64,000 nt of DNA, taken from assembly GCA_026122225.1 (NCBI GenBank), contig JANEZZ010000806.1, positions 366,001-430,000 on the forward strand. Direction: 5' to 3'. Source of the DNA: Heloderma charlesbogerti. Taxonomy: Eukaryota > Chordata > Lepidosauria > Squamata > Helodermatidae. This document shows, one piece after another, positions 10,346-20,385 of this stretch. The translations under genes and the position numbers were made by a program. Every line of letters begins with the position of its first letter. Within the stretch, counting starts at the first letter, position 1. Under the pieces are notes generated by a model. That model was not told the origin of the DNA and ran no database searches. It saw only the letters and a list, made by a program, of their open reading frames with translations.

Positions 10346-10645
10346 CTCTCAAAAACCTGGAGCGGGCATTGTAAGGTTCCTCCCGTGTGCCCAGAAATCA
10401 AGCAGTCTTCTGCGGGAGGGGAATGGCCACTGGCGACCCTGCTCTGAATATAAACTTCCAGGTCATGCTCCTGTTGTTGCTTTCCCTTTCCACTTGCAGC
10501 CAGCTTTTGCTCTTTTCATTAGGGATGGAGGAGAATTCCGCCACGGATTGTAGTGAGGCCAAATGCACTGGCATTCAGCCCCCCGAAATCCATGGCGGAA
10601 TGGCCTGCCCTCCCTGCCCCCCCACAGATTCCCCCCAGGGCGAAG

Positions 10646-10654
10646 CTTACCTGG
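10646..10654 (-). other. Outward-facing 5' splice-site consensus, left end
   Basis: On the minus strand CAG|GTAAGC points out of the left end of hAT copy 2. Equivalent positions in the other copies read CAG|GTAGGT, CAG|GTAAGT, GAG|GTAAGT or AAG|GTAAGT. Confidence 0.5.
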
Positions 10655-11465
10655 GGCGGATGTTCCGGGAGGCGGCGGCTCTGGCGGTGGCTCCGGCGGC
10701 GGCTGGTCTTTCAACCGGCTGCCGCAGCCGCCATTTGCATCCTGGTCTCTGCTGTGATAGGCTACGTAAGTATTTACATAGCCTATCACGGCAAGCCAAG
10801 CCAAGCAAAACAACAACAACAACAACAAAACAGCGTACGCAAATGGTGGCGGCTACAGCAGCTGACATTTGTGTTCCCTATTTTTCGCCATTTTAGCCTA
10901 TGTAAATATTTACGTAGGCTATTACAACGAAAAAAAGGGGAACACAAATAGCATAGTGGGCGCTATTTGCGTTCCTCCCCCCCCCGCCGTTTTAGCCTAC
11001 GTAAATATTTACGTAAGCTATTACGGCAAAAAAAAAAGGAACGCAAATAGCACCCACTACACTATTTGCATTCCCCCTTTTTTCGCCGTAATAGCCTATT
11101 TAAATATTTACGTAAGCTAAAACGGCGAAAAATAGGGAATGCAAATGGCGGCCACTGTAGCCTCTGCCATTTGCGTACGTTGTTTTTTGGTCAGGGGTTT
11201 GCCGTGATAGGCTATGTAAATACTTACGTAGCCTATCACGGCAGCCTGGCTGGATGCAAATGGTGGCCGCTACAGCGACCGCCATTTGCGTCCGCAGCAG
11301 CCCATCCGCGGCCGGAAATACGGCTGCGGACGGCCATGGCCGGCTGCTCCGCAGAGCCAGCTAGGCAGGATTCCAGGGGGGAGGACCGGATCGCCTCCCC
11401 CCCATCGAGGATTCCGGGGGGACGGACGGAGCGCCTCCTCCCCCCACTGCGAAAATTTCCGCGAA

Positions 11466-11474
11466 AAGGTAAGT
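11466..11474 (+). other. Outward-facing 5' splice-site consensus, right end
   Basis: AAG|GTAAGT, 18 bp inside the right terminus of hAT copy 2, points out of the element. The motif recurs at the right ends of the other copies: 18098-18106 and 17743-17751 on plus, and near 23016-23026 and 47986-47996 on minus. Confidence 0.5.
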
Positions 11475-11500
11475 GAGTTTCGTACATCCCTACTTTTCAT

Positions 11501-11957
11501 CGCTTCTGGCTCTATTCCACACCATTCCCTTGATGCAGGAATGTAGAAACAAATTCAAGGGTTGGGATCAAGTGGGAAGAACCACACCAACATCAAGAGG
11601 TAAAATCAGGGGAAGCAATAGTGCATAGCTACTTCCCACATGATCCTTACTTTCACATGTGGTCTCCACATTCATGAAATGCCATGGGCTGGAGCAATAC
11701 ACTTAGAAACACACTAACACAGGATTTTACCACAACCACAACAGCTATCCAGTCCAGAATATGGGCAGGACATGCCGTGTCAGTGTGGCACTATCACAGG
11801 ACTGTCTCAAGACATTTTGTTACTTAAGGAGCAGCAGCAAATGACGCCACCACCAACTCCAAGTTAAGGCGCATAGTACCCAGGACAGGTCAAGTTATTT
11901 TGGTGCCTAAGCAATGATAATGATAATAACAACAACGAACAGTGAAATAACTAGCAA
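11501..11957. other. Unassigned, no gene seen
   Basis: CA-rich mixed sequence, no recognisable family. Confidence 0.4.
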
Positions 11958-12016
11958 TGCAATCCTAATCAGTACTATGGGGCTTACTCCTAAGTGAGTA
12001 TAGGATTGCAACCTAT
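11958..12016. mobile_element. MITE family C, short copy
   Basis: GCAATCCTAATCAGTACTAT ... GGGGCTTACTCC ... GTATAGGATTGCAACC: the CAATCCTA left end, the central GGGCTTACTC module and the inverted TAGGATTGC right end. Shortened relative to the usual ~90 bp. Confidence 0.65.
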
Positions 12017-12017
12017 C

Positions 12018-12450
12018 AAATTTCAGAGCCCTCTGCCTATCCAATGCCCTGCTGGCAAGGGCCACGCTGGGCAGAAGAAATGGTAGAGGTTTATACAGCC
12101 TTGCTATCCCCCTTTAAAAGTATTTTTAGCTAGACAAGCCTCTGAGCCTGTCTAGCTTGCTTATGTTCCTGGAGGTGGGAATGGAGAGGCTTTAGGATCC
12201 TGCAGATCCTCTCTGCCTCTGTCCCCACCCACCAGCCCCCATTCCACCCTCGTGGTCCTCTTCCAAGGTCGCTGTTGCGACCTCAGAAAGAAGAGACAGC
12301 CTTTCTGCAGCAGCTGGTAGGGGGTGGGCAAGATCCATGATTGGATCTCCTGCTCTACATTTATAGCTCTGTCTCCTGGTGTGGAAGAGGAGATCCACAG
12401 CATCCTATGGCACCCCAGATGCTATCTACAGGCCAGAGGATTGCTCTGTG
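12018..12450. mobile_element. MITE family D-like element
   Basis: TATCCAATGCCCTGCTGGC, GACAAGCCTCTGAGCC, CCTCAGAAAGAAG and TTTCTGCAGCAGCTG recur in order in 33926-34413 (TATCCAATGCCCTGCTAGA, GGCAGGCCTCTGAGCC, CCTCAGAAAGAAG, TTTCTGCAGCATCTG). It ends near GAGGATTGCTCTG. Non-coding; probably a relative of MITE A with the same terminal type. Confidence 0.55.
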
Positions 12451-13523
12451 TATAACTAAACCAACTAGTAATTTCCTTTCATGACACACAAAATCAGATC
12501 CCTGAGGGCAGCAGCCTCCTTGTTCTGCCTAATAGAAGAGCTGGCTGCACTCTATTCTGGGAGGGCCTGTCTGCCTGACCATCAGCTAATTGCTTGATCT
12601 GTCTGCGTCCTCCTGGGGCAATCATTTTTGTGGCACAGGAGCCTTCAAGTGGTGACATCCTAATTTTCATTAGCTAAGGATATGATGCCAGTTCTCCCTT
12701 TTGTCCTAAATTAAATCCTTAGAAGTAAGCTAAAGAGAACACTTCTCAAGAAAAGAATACTGGTGCCCTTTATGAATAGTAAACAGAATGCCTTTTTAAA
12801 GCTTCTCCTCTTCAAAATGATTTGTTTATAGCACTGAGGTTTTTGTGTGTGTGTGTGTGTGTGTGTGTGAAAATAGACTAAACAGTTGCTGTTGGGGATG
12901 AAATAGATATGAAAATATATAATCCCTCCTGGAAATCTGTAAAGCAGCAGGGAATTCCATGAAACATGGTTCATAGAAACTTCAGATAGTTGAGAAGCAT
13001 TTTTGTTTATTCTTTGGACCAACTAAAATGTTGAATTTTCTAGCCAATAGCCTATTCTAGCAGAAGATCCACAATCATGAGGCACAGAGTGTATGAGGAG
13101 AGGAAGGCTTGTCCAACTGCAATGTCTCTTGGGATGCAATGAATTTCTATGCACTCTGTGTATACAAGGCCGCCATTGGGGTGGCAGGTAGATCTTTTTC
13201 CTGCCATTGCTCTCACTCAACAGCTGCAGATCAAGGCTGGTGTTATCTAAACCTGCACAGCCTCTTAACCTGTATGCATAGCCTCATCTTCTCCTGGGTT
13301 CTGTTTCATGGTTCCACTAGCTTTTGGCAGAATGTTGGGAACTATCACACCCTCTAACAGTGAACTTGCTCAGTGAGTGCTGACAGATTTGGAGCCGAAA
13401 CTAGGCCACTGAAAAACAAGGGGTAGATATCAGCATGGTTGGGAAATCCTGAGGTTTGCAGAAGCACCAAAACACACTCTTCCCGTCTCCACCTCCAAAA
13501 AAGCATAGTTAGAAACAACATTA
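12451..13523. other. Unassigned with a (GT)n microsatellite
   Basis: No gene recognised. A GT microsatellite lies at 12845-12869. Confidence 0.4.
12845..12869. repeat. (GT)n microsatellite
   Basis: About twelve uninterrupted GT units. Confidence 0.95.
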
Positions 13524-13951
13524 AGGGAGCAATCCTATGGCTGCCAGTCATATGTTGGTTTCTGGGAACCAACCTTGGAGCCCGCGCTCCGAGGTCGGTT
13601 CCCTGAGAACTGACCTTCCCCCCCTCCCGTACTGCCTCACAGGCAGCTCGGAACAGTCCCGTGCTCTGTGCTCGGAAGAGGAGCACGGAGGGGCAAAATT
13701 GGGGCGTTCTGTGGGGCGTTCCGGGGCGGGGAAGTCGGAAATGCTGTTACAACACATCCAACATGTCGTCTGGCCACCACTTCCCCCGCTCTGACTTCCT
13801 GCGGCTAGACAGCTGAAATCGGCTGTCTAGCCACAAATGCAGGGAGGCTGAAGCGCGGAGGGGACGATCCCCTCCGCGCTTCTGCCCTGCACTGGATAGG
13901 CGGTCGCCTCTGAGTTTGGAGGCGACTGCCTATCCCAATAGGATTGTGCCC
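13524..13951 (+). mobile_element. MITE family A, copy 2 (better preserved)
   Basis: About 428 bp. Ends AGGGAGCAATCCTATGG and CCAATAGGATTGTGCCC form a terminal inverted repeat. Three internal hairpins match those in copy 1: arms GGGAACCAACCTTGGAGC near 13566-13603, GGCTAGACAGCTGA near 13802-13834, and GCGGAGGGGACGATCCCC near 13854-13880. A TTA precedes the left end, but TCC follows the right end, so a target duplication is not established. Confidence 0.65.
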
Positions 13952-14296
13952 TCCAAGGAGCAATTTTCCTGCCACCCAAACCAACCTAATGGGGACTGAG
14001 CATGCTCAGTAGCTACAGTACATTGAATGTGTCAGCTGGGAAAAAAATGGGAGCAGCGGGGGTGGGAGAAAGTGTGGAATGCCCTGCTTGTAGGGAAAGT
14101 CTGGCTGGAGCCCTGTACAAAAGAGGGAGGACATTTGAGGGGGAGGACATTTTGTTGCAGGATTTAAAAATGGATGATAGATTTCCCAAGGAGTGTGCCA
14201 CTCTCAATCACATTTTTTTTCTTTGTGGATAAATACAACCTAGGCATTAGGGGTATGGCAATAATCTATGTTGTTTACAGATTAAAACCTATTGCA

Positions 14297-14395
14297 GAGC
14301 AATCCTATATGTATCTGCGCAGAAGTAAGACCCAGTGAATTCAACAGGGCTTACTTTCAGGGAAGTGGGTACTGGACTGCACCCTTGGTGAACCT
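14297..14395. mobile_element. MITE family C, diverged copy
   Basis: AGCAATCCTATATGTATCTG, CAGAAGTAAGACCCAGTGAA, GGGCTTACTTTCAGGGAAG and GGACTGCACCC follow the family pattern: CAATCCTAT end, two opposed AGTAAG/CTTACT modules, inverted end. About 95 bp. Confidence 0.65.
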
Positions 14396-15473
14396 ACTAT
14401 GTCTATATTTGTTCGATTGGGGTAAACAGCCCGGTCCACAACCTGGTTAAACCTGAAATACTTGGACTAATGACAATTTAATCCATTGAATTTGGAACTA
14501 AATCAGCTCAAATTCAAGTACCTCTGCTTAATTGCTTTTTCAATCACAGCCTTAGTGACACAAACCCTCTGTATTGTCTTTGATAATGATCCGTAATAGC
14601 CTTATTCTTTTTTCCCTTAAACAATGAAAAAAATAGCTCTATTCTTAAATGGTGAATGGCAAACAGCTAATGACATATTTTTAATTATCTACATGTCTTA
14701 ACTAAGAAAGTAGTCAGGTTATAGTTACCTTCAATATGTAAACTACAAATTATTAGTGCATGAAAATGGCATCCAAGTTCTGTTGCTGGGGTCTAGTAAT
14801 TTTGGATATTTTCCATGCTATTACTGCCTGCTCCATATACCTTTACTGGTTCTTTTTGAAATTAACTTAATGGCACTCTACAGAAATGGGCTGCCTACTG
14901 AGAAACAAAGCTTACTTGCAAAGATGGACTAACTTCCTACTGGGAGGCACTGATTTGGCACAAACAGAGAAATGCTTTAGCATTAATTTACTCGGGTATC
15001 AAATTATTCAAAAATAAATAATTAAATGCCTTTAGGAAATGAGCAGTCTATGTTTGTTTTTAATTGTTTGGATCTGTTCTCTTAGATTATTTTTTAAAAA
15101 ATATAATCCAAACATCCTAATAATAAAACCCCAAACTACATCGTAAAGGCAATATTTACTAAAGATCGAGACCGATACTTCCCTTGGGTAACAAAGAAGG
15201 AAATTTGAAAATAGGGCTCCCATTCTTATCTACTGAACTTTCTTCACCTAAGGTACATGTGAATCTGTATCTTCTGCATAACAATGCTATAGCCTATGTG
15301 CAGTTCCATATGAAGCTCAAATTGAATAAAGGTGGATGTCACACATATAAGGGTATCTGCGATTATTTAGCATTATCTATAGTCCACAAATCTTGATTCC
15401 ATTGTTTCTTAAAAGAACATCTTTTAAATCTTAAAAGAAAATTAGTACTTTTCTCCTGTTCTCCTGTTATGCA
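14396..15473. other. Unassigned AT-rich sequence
   Basis: No gene or nameable repeat. Several short ORFs are low-complexity chance frames. Confidence 0.4.
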
Positions 15474-15556
15474 ACCCAAAGCTGCAATCCAGTTCACATT
15501 TACCTGAGAGTAAACTTCACTAAACTCAATCAAACTTACTTCTAAGAAGACATCCA
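15474..15556. mobile_element. MITE family C, diverged copy
   Basis: GCTGCAATCCAGTTCACATT, TTACCTGAGAGTAAACTTC and CAAACTTACTTCTAAG match the family C layout. The right end has decayed. Confidence 0.5.
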
Positions 15557-15842
15557 CAGGCTTGCACTTTCAGTATTTAGAATTTGGCATTACTGCTTCA
15601 CTGAATATTTGGGATGAATTTTTGACAAAAACATCTTTGGGGAGAAAAATACTAGACAGACTTATTTTCAAACTAACTTTTCATTATGATAGTTATTCCC
15701 TTCAAAATGTAACCTTTAGGAAGTTAAATATTTACTACTGCATTCATTTTTAAGAGTTACATTGCATTTTAAGAGTTTGATATTGGCTTATTTGAAATGT
15801 CTATCAGTTCAGGGTGGTTGAACTAGTTACAAAAACATTTTA
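15557..15842. other. Unassigned, no gene seen
   Basis: AT-rich. The ORF at 15562-15753 has no recognisable feature. Confidence 0.35.
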
Positions 15843-16606
15843 TAAAGTTAGGTTGCAATCCTATACACACTTACCTGGGAGTAGGGATGTCAGAGAATTC
15901 TGCCACGGATCTTGGTGAGGCTGAATGCCAGTGCATTCGGCCCCCCCAAATCCGTGGCAGAACGAAGCCCCACCGCCCCCCACCCCACAAAATGGGCCCG
16001 GAACGGAGCACCTACCTGCTGCCGTCTGTGCTGCATTGCGAATGGCGGCCGCGTCTGCGGCCACCATTTGCTTCTTCCATATAGCCGTGATAGGCTACGT
16101 AAGTATTTACATAGCCTATCATGGCAAAACTAAGGGAACGCAAATGACGGCGGCTACGGTGGCTGCCATTTGCGTTCCCTTTTTTTTTTTGCCGTGATAG
16201 GTTACGTAAATATTTACGTAGGCTACTACAGTGGGGAAAAAAAGGGAAAGCAAATGGCGTAGTGGCCGCCATTTGCGTTCCCTTTTTAAAAATTTTTGCT
16301 GTAATAGGCTACATAAATATTTACTAGGGATGGCAGAGAATTCCGCCATGGATCTCAGTGAGGCTGAATGCCAGTGCATTCGGCCCCCCGAACTCCGTGG
16401 TGGAACGGCCTGCCACCCCCCGCCCCCCCGCGGATCCCCCCCAGGACCAGACTTACCTGGGGTGGATCTTCCGGGCGGCGGCAACTCCGGCGGTGGCTTT
16501 GGCGGCGGCGGCTGCTGGTCTTCCAACCGGCTGCCGCCGCCGCCATTTCCAGTCTTGGGGGGGGGGGAAGACGTGATAGGCTACGTAAAGATTTATGTAG
16601 CCTATC

Positions 16607-16930
16607 ATGGCTAGTGTCAGGGTGGACACTGAGCCCATAGAATCCCAGAGTAGTTCTGATTCGGAGGAAGAGCAGTCGCTCCTGGGAGAGGAGCGCGCCC
16701 CTTTTTCCCAGGGCCCGCAGCTGACAGAGATTCCTCCCACCAACATTCCTAGATTAGAAAGCAGTCCAGGGAGTGACCCAGCACCGATAGCAGACTGGTT
16801 GGATGCACGGCGCAGACGCAGAGAGCAGCGCCAAATGGAGAGCGCGGAAAGGAGGCGTAGCGCCCAGTTGGCGCTCAAAGAACGGTTGCGCCCAGAGGAC
16901 CCAAGGGAAAAGGGGAGGGATTCTCCCTAG
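16607..16930 (+). pseudogene. ORF running through a solo LTR (no confirmed product)
   Basis: A 107-codon frame. Its ATG lies in the host hAT palindrome, 8 bp before the LTR starts, so the first codons are not part of the LTR. The predicted chain has an acidic, serine-rich stretch (about residues 12-25) and a charged Arg/Glu-rich segment (about 66-100, with LDARRRRREQRQ). Some LTR elements let a gag or pol frame run into the LTR, which would explain a long open frame here. I see no protease, RT or capsid motif, and no element interior survives. Not supported as a gene. Confidence 0.3.
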
Positions 16931-17143
16931 TCCTTATATTCAGGGGTCTGCCAGTAATTGCCTTTCAAACGGGGACCAACTGTTCCAACTTAGGGCATAG
17001 GGATGCTGCTGCTCAGATCTAGTTGCTACCTGTAGAGCTGTAAGTTGTAAAAGAAGAATAAAGCTTTGAAAAGAATCCCTTTGTCTGCGTCTGGACTTGG
17101 CTACTGGATTAGACTGAAAGAGCCCTCCAAGGAGCCCTTGACA
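16615..17143 (+). mobile_element. Solo LTR with 5-bp target duplication
   Basis: 529 bp, starting TGTCAGGG and ending CCCTTGACA, so it has the TG...CA termini of an LTR with a short inverted repeat. GCTAG flanks it at 16610-16614 and 17144-17148. A polyadenylation signal AATAAA is at 17057-17062, placing the element on the plus strand. A 5-bp duplication fits Ty3/Gypsy-like elements and some endogenous retroviruses; the family is not determined. It is the youngest layer of the nest. Only one LTR remains, presumably after recombination between two. Confidence 0.85.
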
Positions 17144-18307
17144 GCTAGGTTTTTTTTAAAAAACAAAAAACGATGTGATAGGCTACGTAAATCTTTACGT
17201 AGCCAATCACGTCTGACTTTAAAAAAAAAAAATGCTCGTACGCAAATGGCGGTGGCTACGGCTGCTGCCATTTGCGTTCCTTATTTTGGCCCGTCTTAGT
17301 CTACGTAAATATTTACGTAGACTAAGACGGCGAAAATAAGGGGGAACGCAAATAGCGTCCGCTACACTATTTGCATTCCCCTTATTTTCGCCATCTTAGT
17401 CTACGTAAATATTTACGTAGATTAAGACGGGCCAAAATAAGGAACACAAATGGCGGCGGCCATAGCCGCCGCCATTTGCGTACACGCGTTTTTTTTGTTT
17501 TTTAAGTCAGACGTGATAGGCTACGTAAAGATTTACGTAGCCTATCACGGCTCACTACAGGGACACAAACGGCAGCGGCTACGGCAGCCGCCGTTTGCAT
17601 CCCTGCCAGCCAGCGGCCAGATGTCCGGCTGCTGGCGGAGCCGGACAGCAGCTCTGCGGAATCCCTACGGAGCGGAGCCGACCAGCCAGGATTCTGGGGG
17701 GAGGGACGGAGCGCCTCCCCCCCCAGCGGAACCCGGCAGAGCCAGGTAAGGTCAATTTCGTACATCCCTAATATTTATGTAACCTATCACGGCAAAAAAA
17801 AAGGGAATGCAAATGGCGGCCGCCATAGCCGCCATTTGCGTTCGCTATTTTTTTTTTTCCGTGATAGCCTTCCTAAATATTTACGTAGCCTATCACAGCA
17901 AAATACAGGGATTCAAATGGTGGCGGCTATGGCCGCCGCCATTTGCGTCCCTGCAGGCTGCCCCACGGCCGGATGTCTGGCTGTGGGTGGCCCCAGCCGG
18001 TGGCTCTGTGGAATCTCTGTGGAGCGGAGCCAGCCGGAGATAATTTCAGGGGAAGGGATGGAGCGCCTCCCCCCCACCGCGAATGTCACCCTTCGAAAAG
18101 GTAAGTGACTTTTGTACATCCCTACCTGGGAGTAAGTCCAATTGAACTCAATGGAATTTACTTCTGAGTAGACATATAGAGTATTAAAGTGGACAGTTAA
18201 AAATCCCAAAGAATCTGAAACAGAATTGAAACCATATTTTTAATGGTTTGATTTCCTCCTCAAGTAACTCAGGTTCAAGTAACTCAGGTTAAAGAGGAAT
18301 CCACAGT

Positions 18308-18435
18308 ATTTATTTATTTTTATTTATTTATTTCATTTCTATACCGCCCAATAGCCGAAGCTCTCTGGGCGGTTCACAAAAACTAAAACCAAACAACACA
18401 CAATAAAACAATTTAAAATATATAGAACATTAAAA
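18308..18435 (-). mobile_element. L2 LINE 3' end, antisense
   Basis: TTTATTTATTTCATTTCTAT then ACCGCCCAATAGCCGAAGCT and CTCTGGGCGGTTCA is the reverse complement of the L2 3' hairpin and tail at 5611-5700. It continues into TTAAAACCAC matching 5540-5550. A short, 5'-truncated copy. Confidence 0.85.
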
Positions 18436-18495
18436 CCACACCACAGTGTGAAATTGCTTGGTAAGAAGCCTGCTTAACTCAGTGTGAGTGAGTGA

Positions 18496-18500
<5 letters not shown>

Positions 18501-18527
<27 letters not shown>
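18501..18527. repeat. (GT)n microsatellite
   Basis: About thirteen GT units after an interrupted GAGT run. Confidence 0.95.
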
Positions 18528-20385
18528 ATTCCTCACATAGATTTGCATGTTCATGGTATGTATGCCACACTGAGTTCACTGAAGGAAAGAATGAATAAAA
18601 TGTAAATAGATAAACAAATAAATTCTTAATTGATCCTTTGGGATACACTGCCACTTCTGAGAAAGAACAGCAGTAACAGTTTTGTCTAGGTTTGATAATA
18701 AATCCCGCTGTTGCCAAATACCACCACCCCTTTTACTGGAATGAAGCTCATTGATAAAAACAAAACAAAACAAAAATCAAGCACTATGTTGTGTCCTGTC
18801 TTTGACCAAATGTCTCAGTCATAAACTGAGCTAACCAGATATTTCTTATTGAAAACCAGGCCACTACCTTGAGAAAATTACAGTTTCCCAGAGTCCCTAG
18901 CTCATGGGACACTATTGGTCCTTCCCACCTTGCCTTACTCATTACCATAGCCAGGTAGGTAGATGGGTAAGGGAGATCTTCTCTGGCTTGGGTTACTACC
19001 GCAGCCTATTTTCTCATCTCAAATTGGAGACAAGTATTATGAGTCTCTGAAGTTTGTATTCTGGACCATGGAATTACAAACCGCTGTAACATCGCTAATT
19101 GTTTGGAAGGAGCTCAATACCCATAAAAACATTCAGGCACCCTGGGAAAGTAACATTTCCAAGTGTCCCTGGCACATGGGATGATCTGTAGTAGCACCCA
19201 GCAGTCACCAAGGAAAGGGAGATGAGACATTCCTGCTGCTGTTGCCACCATTGCCAGGCCAGGTAAGTGGAATTGGGGTAGGGGTTACTTGGAGGAGTGT
19301 TAGGTATTTGGGAGGTTTCATACCTCATTGCACTCCTGCTTATGTTATTGGAAGCATAACCATGCTTATGTTTTTCAGCGTTTCTGTTAAAACAACAACT
19401 CAAACCCAAATCTGAATCTGAATCAATCTAATGAGAGTTCACCCATAAGTATTTACCATCCTCATAGGGTCTTCCAGGGCTTCCAGTGACTGAATTACCT
19501 TCAGTCACTGCCGGGGTTGTTAGTTTGTAGGGGTTTAATTCTGGTTGAAGCTCAAACCAATTGAGAAATTGTAGGCTTGGGCTGAGTTCTAGTTCCCTGA
19601 AAAAAAGCCCTCTCTGAATTGGCCATTGGTTTGGGTTCAGGTTTGTGATGACTCCCTGCACTGGAGCATGATTTATCCTAGCATTCCTGGAGGAATAGCG
19701 GAATGTCACGGCTACCCGACAACCTAAGGAAACCATTCCTCCTATTAAAAATAAAATAAAATAAAAATGGCAGTCTCTGCCATTTCGTTCCACACTAAAA
19801 ATAATTAAAACAACAACAGAGTTATTGGAAAGGCAAAGGAGCCAAGAATGCAATTGGCAGAGAGGCTAAATAACATTCACATTACCAGCTGTGATGCCCT
19901 CCTTGTCAAGTCTGAGTACCAGTGGCGGAGCAGAATTGCATAGGAAGCCTATCCATTATGCAGAAGCAAATTTGCCACAAGCTCTCATTTAGTGTTTACG
20001 CTAAAGCTAAGCATATTATTTGTTTAGTAAAGGTTATCTTGTTTTCTTATTCTTAAATAACTCCTGAATCTGTTCTATCCTAGCAAAAGGATTTGCGGTT
20101 CTTGTCAGAAACACTGAGTGTGCCTCTGTTCCATTCCCTGTCTTTAGCTGAACCAGCAGCCCCTACAGATGATAGATGCTACAGATGCTGTAAAAGCAGC
20201 TGCTCCGCTTTGCCTGGCTCAAACAAATATTGTTGACATTTTACTGCCTTTGGGAAACTTTGCATGAAGCACAGACTCCTCATATGTCTGCACAAAGGCT
20301 GTGATCACCGATGACTTATGAAGTTCATAAGACTGGAGGCATGATCATGGCGCCGCTGACCCTTGATGTGGGTTGGGCAGAACTT
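18528..20385. other. Unassigned; holds one diverged repeat pair
   Basis: 18857-18965 and 19133-19272 share a layout (CAGGCC/CAGGCACC, GGGAAA/GAGAAA, CATGGGA, CCAT, GCCAGGTA), suggesting two old copies of an unknown repeat. No gene recognised. Confidence 0.4.

Larger units (their letters stand above)
10520..11492 (+). mobile_element. hAT-like palindromic element, copy 2 (best reference copy)
   Basis: 973 bp with a perfect 8-bp target duplication, CTTTTCAT at 10512-10519 and 11493-11500. The left end is TAGGGATGGAGGAGAATTCC, the right end GTTTCGTACATCCCTA. The subterminal left hairpin pairs TTCCGCCACGGAT with ATCCATGGCGGAA. The core runs P1, P2, then inner palindromes (TTTTAGCC...GCTATTAC type, then GTAATAGCC...GCTAAAAC type) separated by P2 units, ending with P1 at 11199-11242 and P2 at 11252-11292. 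The right subterminal region has two G-rich units. Outward donors: CAG|GTAAGC on the minus strand near 10648 and AAG|GTAAGT on the plus strand at 11466-11474. No transposase frame. Confidence 0.95.
16325..17770 (+). mobile_element. hAT-like palindromic element, copy 4 (inner, nested)
   Basis: Begins TAGGGATGGCAGAGAATTCC, ends CAATTTCGTACATCCCTA. The flanks ATATTTAC (16317-16324) and ATATTTAT (17771-17778) are an 8-bp duplication differing by one C-to-T at a CpG. Without the LTR it is about 912 bp. Its inner palindromes use a different arm (CTTAGTCTACGTAAAT, centres 17310 and 17410) from copies 1-3, changed on both sides together. Outward donors: CAG|GTAAGT (minus, near 16452) and CAG|GTAAGG (plus, 17743-17751). 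Confidence 0.93.
15882..18124 (+). mobile_element. hAT-like palindromic element, copy 3 (outer)
   Basis: Begins TAGGGATGTCAGAGAATTC, ends CTTTTGTACATCCCTA, and has a perfect target duplication CCTGGGAG at 15874-15881 and 18125-18132. Without the nested insertion it is about 790 bp. The left subterminal hairpin, the P1/P2 palindromes (16087-16126, 16190-16232) and the right part resuming at 17771 all match copy 1 closely. Outward donors are CAG|GTAGGT (minus, near 16009) and AAG|GTAAGT (plus, 18098-18106). It was broken within the central TAAATATTTAC of a P1 palindrome by copy 4. Confidence 0.93.
15843..18185. mobile_element. MITE family C split by nested insertions
   Basis: The left half (TTAGGTTGCAATCCTATACA ... 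CTTACCTGGGAG, to 15881) and the right half (CCTGGGAGTAAGTCCAATTG ... TTACTTCTGAGTAGACATA, from 18125) are the two parts of one ~90-bp MITE. They are separated by the hAT element 15882-18124, with CCTGGGAG duplicated on both sides. The MITE is therefore the oldest layer of this nest. Confidence 0.75.

Noticed and set aside
11296..11460. A CpG-island promoter of a host gene
   Set aside because: The GC- and CpG-rich stretch lies within the hAT-like element and no host exon is recognisable nearby.
16607..16930. A host gene starting MASVRVDTEP
   Set aside because: The ATG belongs to a hAT palindrome and the rest to a solo LTR with its own 5-bp target duplication.
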